Assembly: GCA_026214975.1 (NCBI GenBank)
Contig: JAOBSW010000980.1
Coordinates: forward strand, 62,001 to 126,000
DNA from: Gentiana macrophylla
Taxonomy: Eukaryota; Streptophyta; Magnoliopsida; Gentianales; Gentianaceae
Length of the DNA: 64,000 nucleotides
Reading direction: 5' to 3'
This document shows positions 36,848 through 47,359 of the stretch, in pieces. The notes beneath the pieces are model-generated. The model was not told where the DNA came from. It saw only the letters and a list, made by a program, of their open reading frames with translations, and searched no databases. Both the position numbers and the translations under genes were made by a program. How positions within the stretch are numbered: the stretch's first letter is position 1; the number at the start of each line of letters is the position of its first letter.

Positions 36848-38659
36848 TTAAAGATATGACAATAGATACATATGTATATATTAAAAAATATCACATAAAA
36901 TATATTGTGATAGAATACATATATATCTATGAACATACATATTGATACACTTAGAAACACACAGCAGTAAAACCCTTAAAGCATGCATTTTTCACAAACT
37001 CAGATTAGATAACGAAGATGACATATTCGAGATTAAGGCATTCTATTGAGACATTCAATAGCAGTTTGGTAGATAATCCCATCTGTTGATTTTAAGCATT
37101 TGAACAGAGTACTTAAGCAGCCATTTTCGATCTAAGCATATATTACTAATAAACACTGAAAATATTAGGACTAAATTATTTAGATCAAACAGTTAACCAT
37201 TTAACAGGCATTAAGCAAATTAATAGGAGCGATTTAGCATGCATATTTCAATTTAAAGTTAGAGCAGCCATTTAAAACACAAAAAACTATCAAAAGATTT
37301 GTCCTTTAAATGGAATAGGACTTGATTAACATATTTTAGATCTAAAACGAATTTAAGCTCAGGTCTATCGAGTTTCAAACAAGAAATAGTAAAGGTCAAA
37401 TCTTTACCATGATTTGAGTTGATTTACTCAGATTAGAGAACATTTAGAGCCAGACAAAGAACTTAAATGAAAAAGGCGAAGAAGACTTCCCTGAAATAAA
37501 TTGCAGCTTTTTCGGGTTGATTTAGATAGGACATCATCGGCCTCGATATATCACTTTCATCGGTCTCAGCTTTGCAGATTTTCATCAGATGGCTGGTTCA
37601 CTACCTTCACAGACCAGCAAACGGAGCAGGAGCACAAAGACACACAGAATAAAGCCAAAGACATGATCGTATGCTTGAATCTAGGTGTTGCAGAGAGCCT
37701 TTACTTAACAGAGAATCATATGGCTAATTCGAGGATAAAGAGATAGAGACTTTTATTGAGGCCAGACAATTAATGTTTCTCAATGAAGAAGAAGAAAAGA
37801 GACGTTTTGGAGAATCACAACAATAAAGGAGAGTGATTCTTACCAAAATAGATAGTGGGAACTGAGGTGATATGTACGGATAGGAGAAAGTAAAAGAGGA
37901 GGTGGAGTGTTTCCTAGAAGAGAAAAGGACGGTGGAGGATTTTCTAGTGGAGTGGTAAATTACCTAGAAACTTCTAGTCTATGTAGTAGATAAAAAGGGT
38001 GATGAGCGGCATGAACTTATTTATGGGAAATAGGGTTTTGTGATATATTATTATGTAGAAGAAAAAAAATTAGGATGAAAAAGGGTGTTGGGCTAAATAA
38101 TAAATAGAAGTTGGGCTAGGAAAAAGAGAGGCTGCAGATTTAATTTAATATATTGTAATGAGAGCAGACCGAGACAAATGTTAAGAAAATATATGTATAG
38201 ATAATATTTATATAGAAGAATATATTAGGAAAATATGTATATTACTTAAATTCAAAAGTCAAATAATAAACATTGATAATATAATGTCATATGTCACATT
38301 ACTCTTAAAGTGATGTCATGACAAAAATCATTTGACACACTTAAAAAATTAAGCTCTTAATGTGACATACACAAAGACTTGGATAAAATATTCATTAAGT
38401 AATTTATGTCACTTATAAAAATTGATAGAAATAAGAACAATGTGACATACACAAAATATTGATCAAGTGATTACAGTATCATAAGATATTTTAGTCACAT
38501 ATAAAATATAGAAATTAAGCTTGTTGTGACTTGATTATTTTCAAACACATGTCACTTAAAAATATAAAATATTTAGTGACATGATTAATTGTAGAGTAAT
38601 TATGAGATATATCCCAAAATAAATATATTTTGAAATACATCAACACAAAATACTCAACA
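34923..38659 (-). repeat. Element A 5' (right) LTR
   Basis: A 3737-bp LTR, the complete copy. It contains a (TA)n tract at 36369-36411 and a SINE insertion (36668-36841). It is followed by the target duplication actgg at 38660-38664. No coding domain. The length is unusual for a Copia LTR. Confidence 0.9.
36668..36841 (-). mobile_element. tRNA-derived SINE in element A right LTR
   Basis: A 174-bp insertion absent from the left LTR and bracketed by atatgctt (36660-36667, 36842-36849). On the minus strand, a box-A-like cctagtgg region precedes a box-B-like ggtttcgatcaccc by about 55 bases, and the element ends in an aaataaaaaa tail. A (TA)n run (36788-36841) occupies its 5' end and is probably a later expansion. 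Confidence 0.75.
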
Positions 38660-40829
38660 ACTGGCCCAATCTCCATTTGCCTAAGCTGGACGCCTCTGAT
38701 ATTGCTCTTCTGAATAGAAGGGTTTGTGAAAAGGAGATTGAGGATGCACTTTTCGATATGGGTGACTTCAAGGCCCCAGGCCCGGATGGTATTCCCGCTG
38801 ACTTCTACCAAAAATGATGGCCCATAACTTGTAAGACTCTTATCCCCTTTGTTATCAATGCGTTTGATGATGGGAAATTTGATGCTAGACTGAATGAGAC
38901 ACTTTTCTCTTTGATCCCAAAAATCCCCTCCTGAAAAAGTATCTCAGTTTAGACCAATTGCAATGACTAATGTTTGTGTAAAACTCATTTCTAAAGTGAT
39001 TGCCAACCGCTTGCAACTGGTAATTGGGAAGCTAATTTGTCATTCACAGGCGGCTTTCATACCATCATCCTTGTTCAGGAAACGATTCACTTCTAAACAA
39101 AAACTGGAAAGAAAGGGGATATGATGATAAAGATTGACTTAGAGAAGGCCTATGATAGGGTGGATTGGAATTTCCTGGAACACATTTTTTGTGAAATTGG
39201 CTTCTCCCAGAAAATAATTGAGTTGATTACGTTCACTCTTCGCACATCACAACTCAAGGTTCTGTGGAATGGCAATTTTCTGAGCCCTATCCAACCGGAA
39301 AGGGGTCTCAGACAATGAGATCCTTTGGCTCCATATTTATTTGATCTATGTATGGAATATCTTAGCCAGCAAATTGAGAAATACGTGAGAGACGGAATAT
39401 GGAAGCCAATTAAAGTTAGCAGGTATTCCCTGCCCCTCTCCCATGTGTTTTTCATAGATGACTTGGTTCTTTTTGGGAATGCTTATCTGGAGCAAGCTGC
39501 TATCATCAAGCAGGTCCTGGACGATTTCTATGTTTATTCAGGGCAACGTCTGAGCACTAGCAAATATAAATTCCATGCTTCCAGAAATACCTCTCCACTT
39601 CTGATAGCGCAGATTCAACAAAAACTTGATATGCATCATACATATAATCTGGGTCTTTATCTTGGCATGCCCCTTCTCCACTCCAGAGTTACCAGGAACT
39701 GCTTTCAGTTCATTGTGGATAAGATGCGGAAAAGTTGACTAACTAGAAGATTAAATGTCTTTCCAGAGCAGGTAGGAAAATTCTTATCAAAAGTTCTCTT
39801 GCCTCTCAAACCTTATATGCTATGCAGTCCCTGAAACTCCCTCAATCCAGTCTAGATGAGATGGAACGTATTTGCAGACGATTTTTTTGGGGTGAAGAAG
39901 ATGGGGAACGCAAGATGCATACTCTCTCCTGGGAAACTCTTTGCCAACCCAAGACTTGTGGAGGACTTGGTTTCAAAAATCTGAGGAACATGAATCTTGC
40001 TCTTCTCGGTAAACTAGTTTGGCAAACACTCACTGATGATCAGTCTCTGTGGGTGAAAGTTCTGATCCGGAAATATGGAAGCCCTTTTGAAACTGCTAAA
40101 CCTACCAGCTCCCCTGTTTGGAAGAGTATATGTCTTGCAGCGGTCGCTCTACATGATGGTTTTGGAGTGGTAGATGATACCGTTGTCTGGAAACACTTGA
40201 GTACCAAGAAATACACAGTGGCGGATGGCTACCAATATGTCTCCCCCCTGTTCTCGATCCTGATGACAAGTTTTGGGAGAAAATCTGGCACTTCAAAGGT
40301 CCTGCTCGATTAATTTTTTTTTGAAATCGCAAGCTGCCCACAACGCACTGCTTACCATGTCTCTTCTCCTTAGAAGACATGTCTCTTCTTCCGCAACTTG
40401 TAGAATTTGTAGTAGTGATGATGAAACCTACCTTCATGCTCTTCGAGATTGCAAGCTTTCGAAACAAGTATGGAAATCCCTTGTACCTCGGCAAGATTGG
40501 GCCGATTTCTTCTCCCCGGCAACCTCCCAAGATTGGATTCGCACTTTCTTGACTGCCAATGGAAGACAAAGCAAGTGGTCCTACCAATTTAGAGATATGA
40601 TCTATAGCATCTGGCATTGCAGAAATTTGATCCACCATGGAACTCATGATGCCCATCCTCCCCTTCATGTGATGATTTCCAAGTCGGAGTCTCGTGTTCT
40701 AAATCTTAGATTAGCATGGAACATAGATATTTTACATTAGCCTTTCTTTCTATTTTGACTATGTACTTTGTGGATTTACGCTCTTGATTTATAATAAAGG
40801 ACCGTTTTCTATAAAAAGAATATCAAAGA
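38660..40829 (+). mobile_element. L1-type LINE, 3' part
   Basis: Continuation of the LINE broken at 4234. After the duplicated actgg, the sequence reads on in frame with the 5' part. The 3' end is taken at the A-rich ctataaaaagaatatcaaagagaaa (to about 40829). Confidence 0.85.
38665..40740 (+). pseudogene. LINE ORF2, 3' part: reverse transcriptase and zf-RVT (broken)
   Basis: RT blocks in order are FKAPGPDGIPADFYQ (about 38770), IDLEKAYDRVDWNFLE (about 39130), GLRQ then a stop where LINEs have GLRQGDPL (TGA at 39316-39318, one base from GGA), and FIDDLVLFGN (about 39452, the FADD-type site with both Asp kept). The thumb and a zf-RVT domain (about 40320-40500, CRICSSDDETYLHALRDC) follow, with further shifts near 38815, 39740 and 40313. 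The final stop is near 40740. Family role: target-primed reverse transcription. This copy is inactive. Confidence 0.9.
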
Positions 40830-40837
40830 GAAATGTT

Positions 40838-40952
40838 GTGGTGTCGGGCCCAGCGGTAAAATTGTGGTCATTAACCTGAAGATTCCCGGTTTGAGTCTCG
40901 GTAGAGATAAAAGTGTGCGTGTCTGTGTATCTTTCGTATCCATCAAAAAAAA
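40838..40952 (+). mobile_element. SINE-like tRNA-derived sequence
   Basis: The stretch gtcgggcccagcggtaaa resembles a pol III A box, and ggtttgagtctcgg about 45 bases later resembles a B box. The sequence ends in a short A tail (about 40945-40952). The length of about 115 bp suits a small plant SINE. No convincing target duplication was found. Confidence 0.55.
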
Positions 40953-40963
40953 TTACCTACAAC

Positions 40964-41515
40964 TAGAGCTGTTAACGAGCCGAGCCGAATCGAGTATTGG
41001 TGGTTTGATCTCGAGCTCGTTCGTTTGTTAAACGAACAAAAAAATTGTTCAAACTTGGCTCGTTTTAAAGATGAAATGTTTGAGCTTGGCTCCTTAAACA
41101 TATTGTTGTCTTCCAACTCAAGTATGACTCGAGTTCGGTTCGTTAAGGTATAAAACATAAAGTGCAAAAGCAAAAATAACAAGTTATAGATTAATATTAC
41201 ATATATCACGCTACAATAATCATTATAAAAATAAGTTAATATAATATAAAATCAATCTACAATTTCAATTAGATGAATGAATGACTTATCCTCGTATAAG
41301 TTAGGGTTACTGTGTGAATTGATGTATTTATATAAGCACGTTCGCGAACAAAATCGAACGTTCGCGAACCAAGCTCGTGCTCGTTCGTTCGTTAAGAAAC
41401 GAGCCTACAATCATGTTCGAGCTCGGCTCGTTAAGCTAAACGAATAAACGATCACGAACACTAACGAGCCGAACACGAGCTTGTTCACAAACGGTTATGT
41501 TCGTTAACAGCTCTA
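40964..41515. mobile_element. hAT-like MITE with 15-bp TIRs
   Basis: Perfect terminal inverted repeats tagagctgttaacga (40964-40978 and reverse complement at 41501-41515). The direct repeat ctacaac flanks both sides (40957-40963, 41516-41522), 7 bp where hAT elements usually make 8. The 552-bp interior is rich in cgagc/gttcg repeats near both ends and A/T-rich in the middle. It has no transposase and is non-autonomous. Confidence 0.8.
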
Positions 41516-41740
41516 CTACAACAAATCCAACAGCAAACGGTGTTTATCGAATCCAAGAGTCAATTTTTTTTTCATATTGTTCTTGCCCGAAATTGTCTGT
41601 CATCTCTACTCGAAAATGATGAAGAAGAAATGGTGATTTCTGTATCCGGAAATGGTGAAGAAGAAAGGCTGATTTCGGGGGAGGAGGAGGGCGGAGAAAT
41701 GGTGCTGGAGAAGAAGGAGGAGGATGGAGAAAAGAGATAA
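41516..41740. other. Short host segment between MITE and element G
   Basis: Purine-rich. A 66-residue frame (41540-41740, Glu-rich C-terminus) has no family resemblance and is not called a gene. Confidence 0.4.
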
Positions 41741-41933
41741 TGACGGCTTGTGGCTTGGAAAATTTACGTATGCTTTTGATTAAAATTTACGTATGCTTTT
41801 AATTTTCTTGTCCTTTTACCAATCACCGTGGTACAAATATATAGCCATCTCTAGGCTTTCAATATATATACACAATGTCTAAACTACCCTTACAATAAAT
41901 ATAATTTTACACTTATAATATAAATCCGTAATA
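41741..41933 (-). repeat. Element G left (3') LTR (approximate)
   Basis: Shared with the right LTR: the tgtccttttaccaat, caaatatata and cttataataaatataatttta blocks. The left copy has an extra local duplication of aaaatttacgtatgctttt (about 41760-41800). The end reads ccgtaata against the polypurine tract. Confidence 0.6.
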
Positions 41934-41979
41934 CCCCTTCAAGTTAGAGCGTGAAGATCAGATTGCCCAATTTGCATAA

Positions 41980-43185
41980 CTAAAATTCAAACTGTTGTTT
42001 TCCCAATGTTTTCGTAAAAATATCCGCCAACTGGACCCGTGTGGGCACATATCCGGGAGCAATCAGGCCCTCCGTGATCGCATCACGAACAAAGTGGCAA
42101 TCTGCTTCGATATGTTTGGTCCTCTCATGAAAAAACGGATTTTGTGCTATATGCAATGCGGCCTGACTATCACAATGGAGAGGGATACCCATTGGTACCC
42201 GAACACCTAAATCGCCGAGAAGTTGCCGAAGCCATTTCAACTCACATGTAATGGACGCCATTGAGCAGTACTCAGCTTCCGCGGATAAACGGGAGACCGT
42301 CAGTTGCATCTTTTTCTTCCACGAGACCGGTGAAGTCCCAAGTAACACGAACCACCCACTCAAGGACCAACGAGTGACCGGGAAACTCGCCCAATCAGAA
42401 TCACACCACCCTTCTAAGGACAATGGGCTATCTGCCCGCAAAAGTACACCCTGACCCAGGCTTTTCTTCAAGTAACGAACCACTCTTAACGCAGTCTCCC
42501 AATGCTTAACGCGTGGTGACTGCATAAATTGAGAAAGAATATGAACCAAATACACCAAGTCGGGACTGGTAACACCGAGATAAATAAGGCGTCCCACCAA
42601 TCGCCGATATTTTCCAGGATCATCCAAAAAGTCACCATCATCAACCGCCAACTGATTATTTTGTTCCATAGGGAACTCTGCAGGACGAGTCTCTTGCAGA
42701 CCGGCCTCCTCAATTATGTCAAGCACGTACTTGTGTTGAGATAGAAAAATTCCCTGTGGATTCCAAGCTACTTCCAACCCAAGAAAATATTTTAATCTGC
42801 CCAAGTCCTTCATTTTGAAGCAACTTCCCAAATAAATTTTGAATACTTGCAAGGCCGTTGCATCATTTCCAGCAAGTATCCTATAATCAACATATACTAG
42901 CATATTCAGTTGTATGTCTTCACGAACAAGTGTGAATAGAGAATAATCGGAGTAGGACAGCTTAAAATCATATTCCTTCAATGCCGACGCCAGCTTCACA
43001 AACCAACACCGAGGTGCTTGATTCAACCCATATAGTGATTTTCGCATACGACACACCAAATTCTGCTTGTTATGTTCAAATCCGGGAGGAATTTTCATGT
43101 AAATTTCTTCATTCAGGTCTCCATGAAAAAATGTGTTGTATACATCCATCTGATGGATCTCCAACTTTAACTGCCGCCACAACAA
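41980..43185 (-). pseudogene. Element G reverse transcriptase and RNase H
   Basis: A 401-codon open frame. RT blocks are MDVYNTFFHGDLNEEIYM, KSLYGLNQAPRCW, then LVYVDYRILAG, where Copia elements have Y-V-D-D; the second catalytic Asp is Tyr. RNase H follows with CDSDWASFPVTRWSLSG, SAEAEYCSMA and HCDSQAALHIA intact, and the end is LADIFTKTLG, the usual Copia pol terminus. The start residue is arbitrary, because the RT continues upstream in other frames (43109-43626). Confidence 0.92.
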
Positions 43186-43626
43186 GAAAGGCTCGAACTG
43201 TCACCATCTTTGCTACATGAGCAAATGTCTCATTATAATAAACGCCTTCCACCCGGTGATTACCAAAGGCTACCAATCGTGCTTTCAATCGTTGCAGATT
43301 GCCTAACTCGTCGTATTTTTCAATATATACCGATTTGCTCCCCAGGGCCTTCTTCCAAGAGGTAATTCCTGTAATACCCATGTGCCTTGGTCCTCCAAAG
43401 TTTTTATTTCCTCTGCCATAGCTTTTCTCCAACCTTCATATTTTACAGCTTCTTTAAAGGATTGGGGAGAATTTCCTACAGTCACATTTGCTAGATACCT
43501 TATATGTGCGTCAGAAAAACAAGAATAGTTCACAATATGCGTAAGAGGATAGAGACTACCTGAGGAGGTTGATGGAACGAAGGAGTATGCCGAAGGACTT
43601 TTCTTATCCATTGTTGTATGTGTCAT
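43109..43626 (-). pseudogene. Element G RT, N-terminal part (frameshifted)
   Basis: Two overlapping frames hold the beginning of the Copia RT: FKEAVKYEGWRKAMAEEI and LEDQGTWVLQEL (43303-43626), then RLKARLVAFGNHRVEG and YNETFAHVAKMVTVRAFL (43109-43432). A frameshift lies near 43310-43380 and another near 43170-43185. Confidence 0.88.
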
Positions 43627-43900
43627 GAACTCTCGATATTTGGAATTAGAAACTTTTGTACGTTTCCTTCCCCCAAACTCTACCGTTCAACGGTCGACTG
43701 TTCACTCACAACAACCCCATCTGGTGATTATTCGTCAACCCCTCACTAGTGGCCACCACCCCCTCACCATTATCTACGGCATTCCCACTGGGTGGAGCCG
43801 TGGAGGTGGTTCCACAAAAATGGTCACTAGCATCCGAATAAAGGCCGTCATCGTCACTTTCCAGAAAGGTGATCTGTGGAGGGGTAGATTTTGGGAGTTC

Positions 43901-44600
43901 TCACAGCAGGAAAATATGCTCAAAAAATTTCATGCCTCTAGACACAAATATTTCTTCAGTTTCCAAATCAAAGAGGGTCCATCCCTTCTTAGCAAATGGA
44001 TACCCCAAAAATACGCATTTTCGACTTCGGCTCTCAAATTTATCTCCCTTATGGCGTTGATTATGAGCGTAACATAAACATCCAAAAACCCGCAAAGCCT
44101 CAAGACTTGGTAGTTTACCAAACAAACATTCATACGGTTTCAAAATGCTTGACGGGTCCGATTAATTAAATAACGAGCGGTCATGACACACTCCCCCCCA
44201 AATATTAAGTGGAAGGTGTCCCTAAAATCTCAAAGCTCTAGCGACATTCAAAATATGTTGATGTTTTCTCTCGACTCTACCATTTTGTTGAGGGGTTCTA
44301 CACAGGATGTTTCAAAAATTATTCCTACTTTTTGAAAATGTGGACGCAATCGTTTAAATTTCGTCCCATTATCACTCCAAGCACATAGAATTTTTCCACT
44401 AAACTGACGATCAATCAACGCTATAAAATTCAAAAAAAATAGTCTCAACTTCCCATTTATTGTATAGTAAATAAACCCACACAACGAGAGTAATCGTCCA
44501 CAATCTTCAAGAAATAAGAGGCCCTGCATGTAGACGATGTCGCAAACGGTCCCCATAAGTCACAATCCACAAGTTCAAAAATTCTACTAGCCCGACTATC
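43901..44600 (-). pseudogene. Element G integrase core (degraded)
   Basis: 44248-44556 carries remnants of the core (CAWSDNGTKFK, VEPLNKMVESRENIN). The second carries the position of the catalytic Glu, within the VES in place of the usual VERK. 43901-44143 gives the post-core block PYECLFGKLPSLEALRVFGC and CVFLGYPFAKKGW. 43627-43900 is frameshifted linker. Confidence 0.8.
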
Positions 44601-44615
44601 ACTACGTGGGAAACT

Positions 44616-45268
44616 TTACCGAGATTGTTTAGCCCGAAAACAGACATCACACCCATCTTTATTCAACGAACTAGACTCAATTACCATGGAAAGTTGTTTC
44701 AATACTTTTTCTGAAAGATGACCCAACCGATTATGCCACAGATCCATGGAATCTCTCCCACCAATAGACATAACCATTACGTGTGGAACTCCCCAGAAAA
44801 AGAAAAGTCCATCTTCGCGTTCACCCACTCCAATCAGCCTCATCGTCGCTCGGTCCTGCATAACACACAATGTAGAAGTGAGTTGAATCTGACAATCAAA
44901 TGCATCTAGTAACTGTGGTACGGATAATAAATTGCATGCCAAATTGGGCACATATAGAACATTTTCCAGTTTCAATCTGCCGGGCAATATAATAGTTCCT
45001 TCATGTGTGACATGGGACGTTCGACCATCCAAAAGTCCCACCGGGCATTTTTCAATCACCCGTACATTCACTAAATTATCCAATGTATGGGTCACGTGAT
45101 GAGTATCCCCAATATCAATTATCCAAGCTGATTTACCGGTCAAATTATCATGGGGTTTGGGTAGGTTTAATAAATCCAAGATTGCCTGCCATTGCACCGG
45201 ATTAATATTTGTGAGTCCAGCCTGTTCAGAAGTAGTGGGATGAACCGAAGAAGCGGGCTGAGCCGACA
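44616..45268 (-). pseudogene. Element G protease and gag-pre-integrase
   Basis: The frame reads NPVQWQAILDLLNLPKP, then WIIDIGDTHHVT, where the Copia protease active site is D-S-G-A; here it is D-I-G-D. The pre-integrase zinc-binding segment LWHNRLGHLS and DVCFRAKQSR follows. The frame begins inside the adjacent LTR fragment of F (45269-45299), which is not part of G. G continues at 48987 on the other side of F. Confidence 0.88.
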
Positions 45269-45625
45269 TGATGTGATCCATCCCGAGGTCCCAAGACATT
45301 TCATTGTTTTGTAATTTATTTTATTTATCGGTGTTTTAATGAATAAAACGACCTTAGGCCCGTGTCAAAAGTTGCCCATATGTTAGTATATTGGGCCAGG
45401 TGTTTGTTTTTAGCAAATAATAGCCATTTAGGTTTATTAGAGTTGAGTTAGGATTGTTACAAAATAAAGTGGCGAAAATTACATTGTAATTTATCCCACA
45501 TCGGTTAGGAGATTGTCAGTATTTTATTTTGTAGCCTATATAAAGGCAACCACTTGTAATTTTATAGGACAATCAATGATGAAATCTTTATATTGAAATT
45601 GAGAGTTTTCTCTTCTTCCTTGGCC
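45269..45625 (+). repeat. Inverted LTR fragment of element F
   Basis: The first ~357 bp of the F LTR in + orientation, inverted relative to 45820-46180. The two form arms of a long imperfect hairpin with a loop of about 195 bases. It contains the LTR promoter (tagcctatataaagg near 45536). Confidence 0.85.
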
Positions 45626-46172
45626 TGTGATCCCAGGAGATCGACGAAAGGATCAATACGAGCCGGGAAAAACCCTAACCTAATGGGCGGCAGATCAGGG
45701 AAGAGGCCAAGAACAACTCAACGCTTTGCTCAATAACGCCGATAAGCTCTCGAAAGGGGTGCAATCTCTACGACAAAGAGATCACTCGCTCATAGCGATG
45801 TTCTTGATCAATCACGAGACCAAGGAAGAAGAAAACTCTCAATTTCATTATAAAGATTTCATCATTGATTGTCCTATAAAATTACAAGTGGTTGCCTTTA
45901 TATAGGCTACAAAATAAAAGATCGACAATCTCCTAACCGATGTAGGATAAATTACAATGTAATTTTCGCCACTTTATTTTGTAACAATCCTAACTCAACC
46001 CCTAATAAGCCCAAGCGGCTATTATTTGCTAAAAATAAACACCTGGCCCAATATACTAACATATGGGCAACTTTTGTGAGGGGCCTAAGGCCGCTTTTAT
46101 TCATTAAAACACTGATAAATAAAATAAATTACAAAACAAATGAAATGAAATGTCTCGGGACCTCGGGATGGA

Positions 46173-47359
46173 TCACATTATTCCCTCCCGGTTGGAAAGG
46201 ATTCGTCCTCGAATCAATAGGACGTCATAGAACTGAGCATCATCACAAATCAAACCCGAACAACCCGCAAGCAAAAGCAAAGATATACCGGGATCAAATA
46301 TGAAGTGAACAGATGACATCACAACAATGGTGCGTGGAACGAACGAGTCATTCTTCATCAATGCAACAAAAGAAAAGTCCAACGGCTTGAGATTGATGTC
46401 AAGAACACTCGGCGTAAAAGTAATGTAATCATAACAATATGGTGTAGGGGCTTCGTCAACACGCACATCAAAAGGATCCATAAAACAATGCACCGGTTTC
46501 TCACCACAAACTACCTGCAAAGATAAACCAGGACCCTCAGATGGTGTATCAAGAACCTCAGTATGCTCATCACTACTCTCAATAGGTTCTTCAACGGATG
46601 CCTCTTCAATGTCAACTATCTCGTCCACGTGATCCTCAACAATTGGTACATCAGTCACCTCCACCACACTATCACCTGCCTCCTTTGACATCACCACTTC
46701 GCAATCACGAACAATCACTTTGTTCTGCTCCCTGCGTTCAAATCCCTCTAACTCTGCCAACCTACGTTCAATTCATCGCCGCTTTCGTTTGCTCACTAAG
46801 TGCAATCTCTTCTTTGTATATCTCATGGTCGCTTAAGTTCAAACTCTTGTTGCCTACGTTCACATTCCTTTTTCTTGTCAATTGCAACCAAACGCTCGCC
46901 CTGTCGAATAGTTTGCAGTTCTTGATAATACTCATGAAAATAAGATTTAGGCACAAAGCGATCTTTCATCTCTCTTTTCAACTCTGTCCACGTAGTAATT
47001 TCATCTTCACGGCTACAATGCCGAGCAAAATTCAACTGCCTCAACCATATCATAGCATACCCGGTGAATTCTAGTTGAGCTAACTTGAACTTCTTCTCGT
47101 CAGAGTAGTTATTACATTCAAAAATCTGTTCCATCTTTGATTCCCACTTAAAGTAAGCATCCGCATCCACTAAACCCAAAAAAGACGGCAACTTCATCTT
47201 GACTTGCCTCATATTATTATTGACACCGTTACCACCATTCCTATTGCCACCATTACCACCACCACCTCCAACATCATTGCCACCGGCACGCCCTCTCATC
47301 ATTTCATTAATCCTGGCGGCCAATTCAGCCATGGTTTTCTTTGTGAACCGCCATGTCAC
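46173..47359 (-). pseudogene. Element F gag (Retrotrans_gag type, frameshifted)
   Basis: The likely start is MAELAARINEMMRG (about 47330), followed by a Gly/Asn-rich stretch and the capsid core KMKLPSFLGLVDADAYFKWE, KFKLAQLEFTGYAMIWL and WTELKREMKDRFVPKSYF (about 46900-47250). The frame shifts near 46760-46830. A second part (46173-46760) is acidic and ends near the polypurine tract. No zinc knuckle, protease or RT is present, so the element depended on another element for pol. Confidence 0.8.

Larger units (their letters stand above)
4235..38659 (-). mobile_element. Element A: gag-only Copia-like LTR retrotransposon with 3.7-kb LTRs
   Basis: The element is full length and flanked by the 5-bp duplication actgg (4230-4234, 38660-38664). 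Its orientation is minus. The 5' LTR is 34923-38659, and next to it (34909-34920) the minus strand reads TGGTATCGGAGC, an initiator-tRNA-Met-type primer site with one change. The polypurine tract CAAAGGGGGAGAAT ends at about 29850, next to the 3' LTR (4235-29849 including insertions). Without nested elements the internal part is only about 3.36 kb. It holds a leader, gag, and about 470 bp of 3' DNA, with no protease, integrase, RT or RNase H. It hosts B, solo LTR E and a SINE. Confidence 0.88.

Noticed and set aside
34923..38659. Coding genes in the 3.7-kb LTR of A (for example 36422-36757, 37501-37746)
   Set aside because: Frames differ between the two LTR copies and show no domain.
43625..44077. 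150-residue + frame
   Set aside because: Antisense to the integrase-RT linker of element G; no domain of its own.
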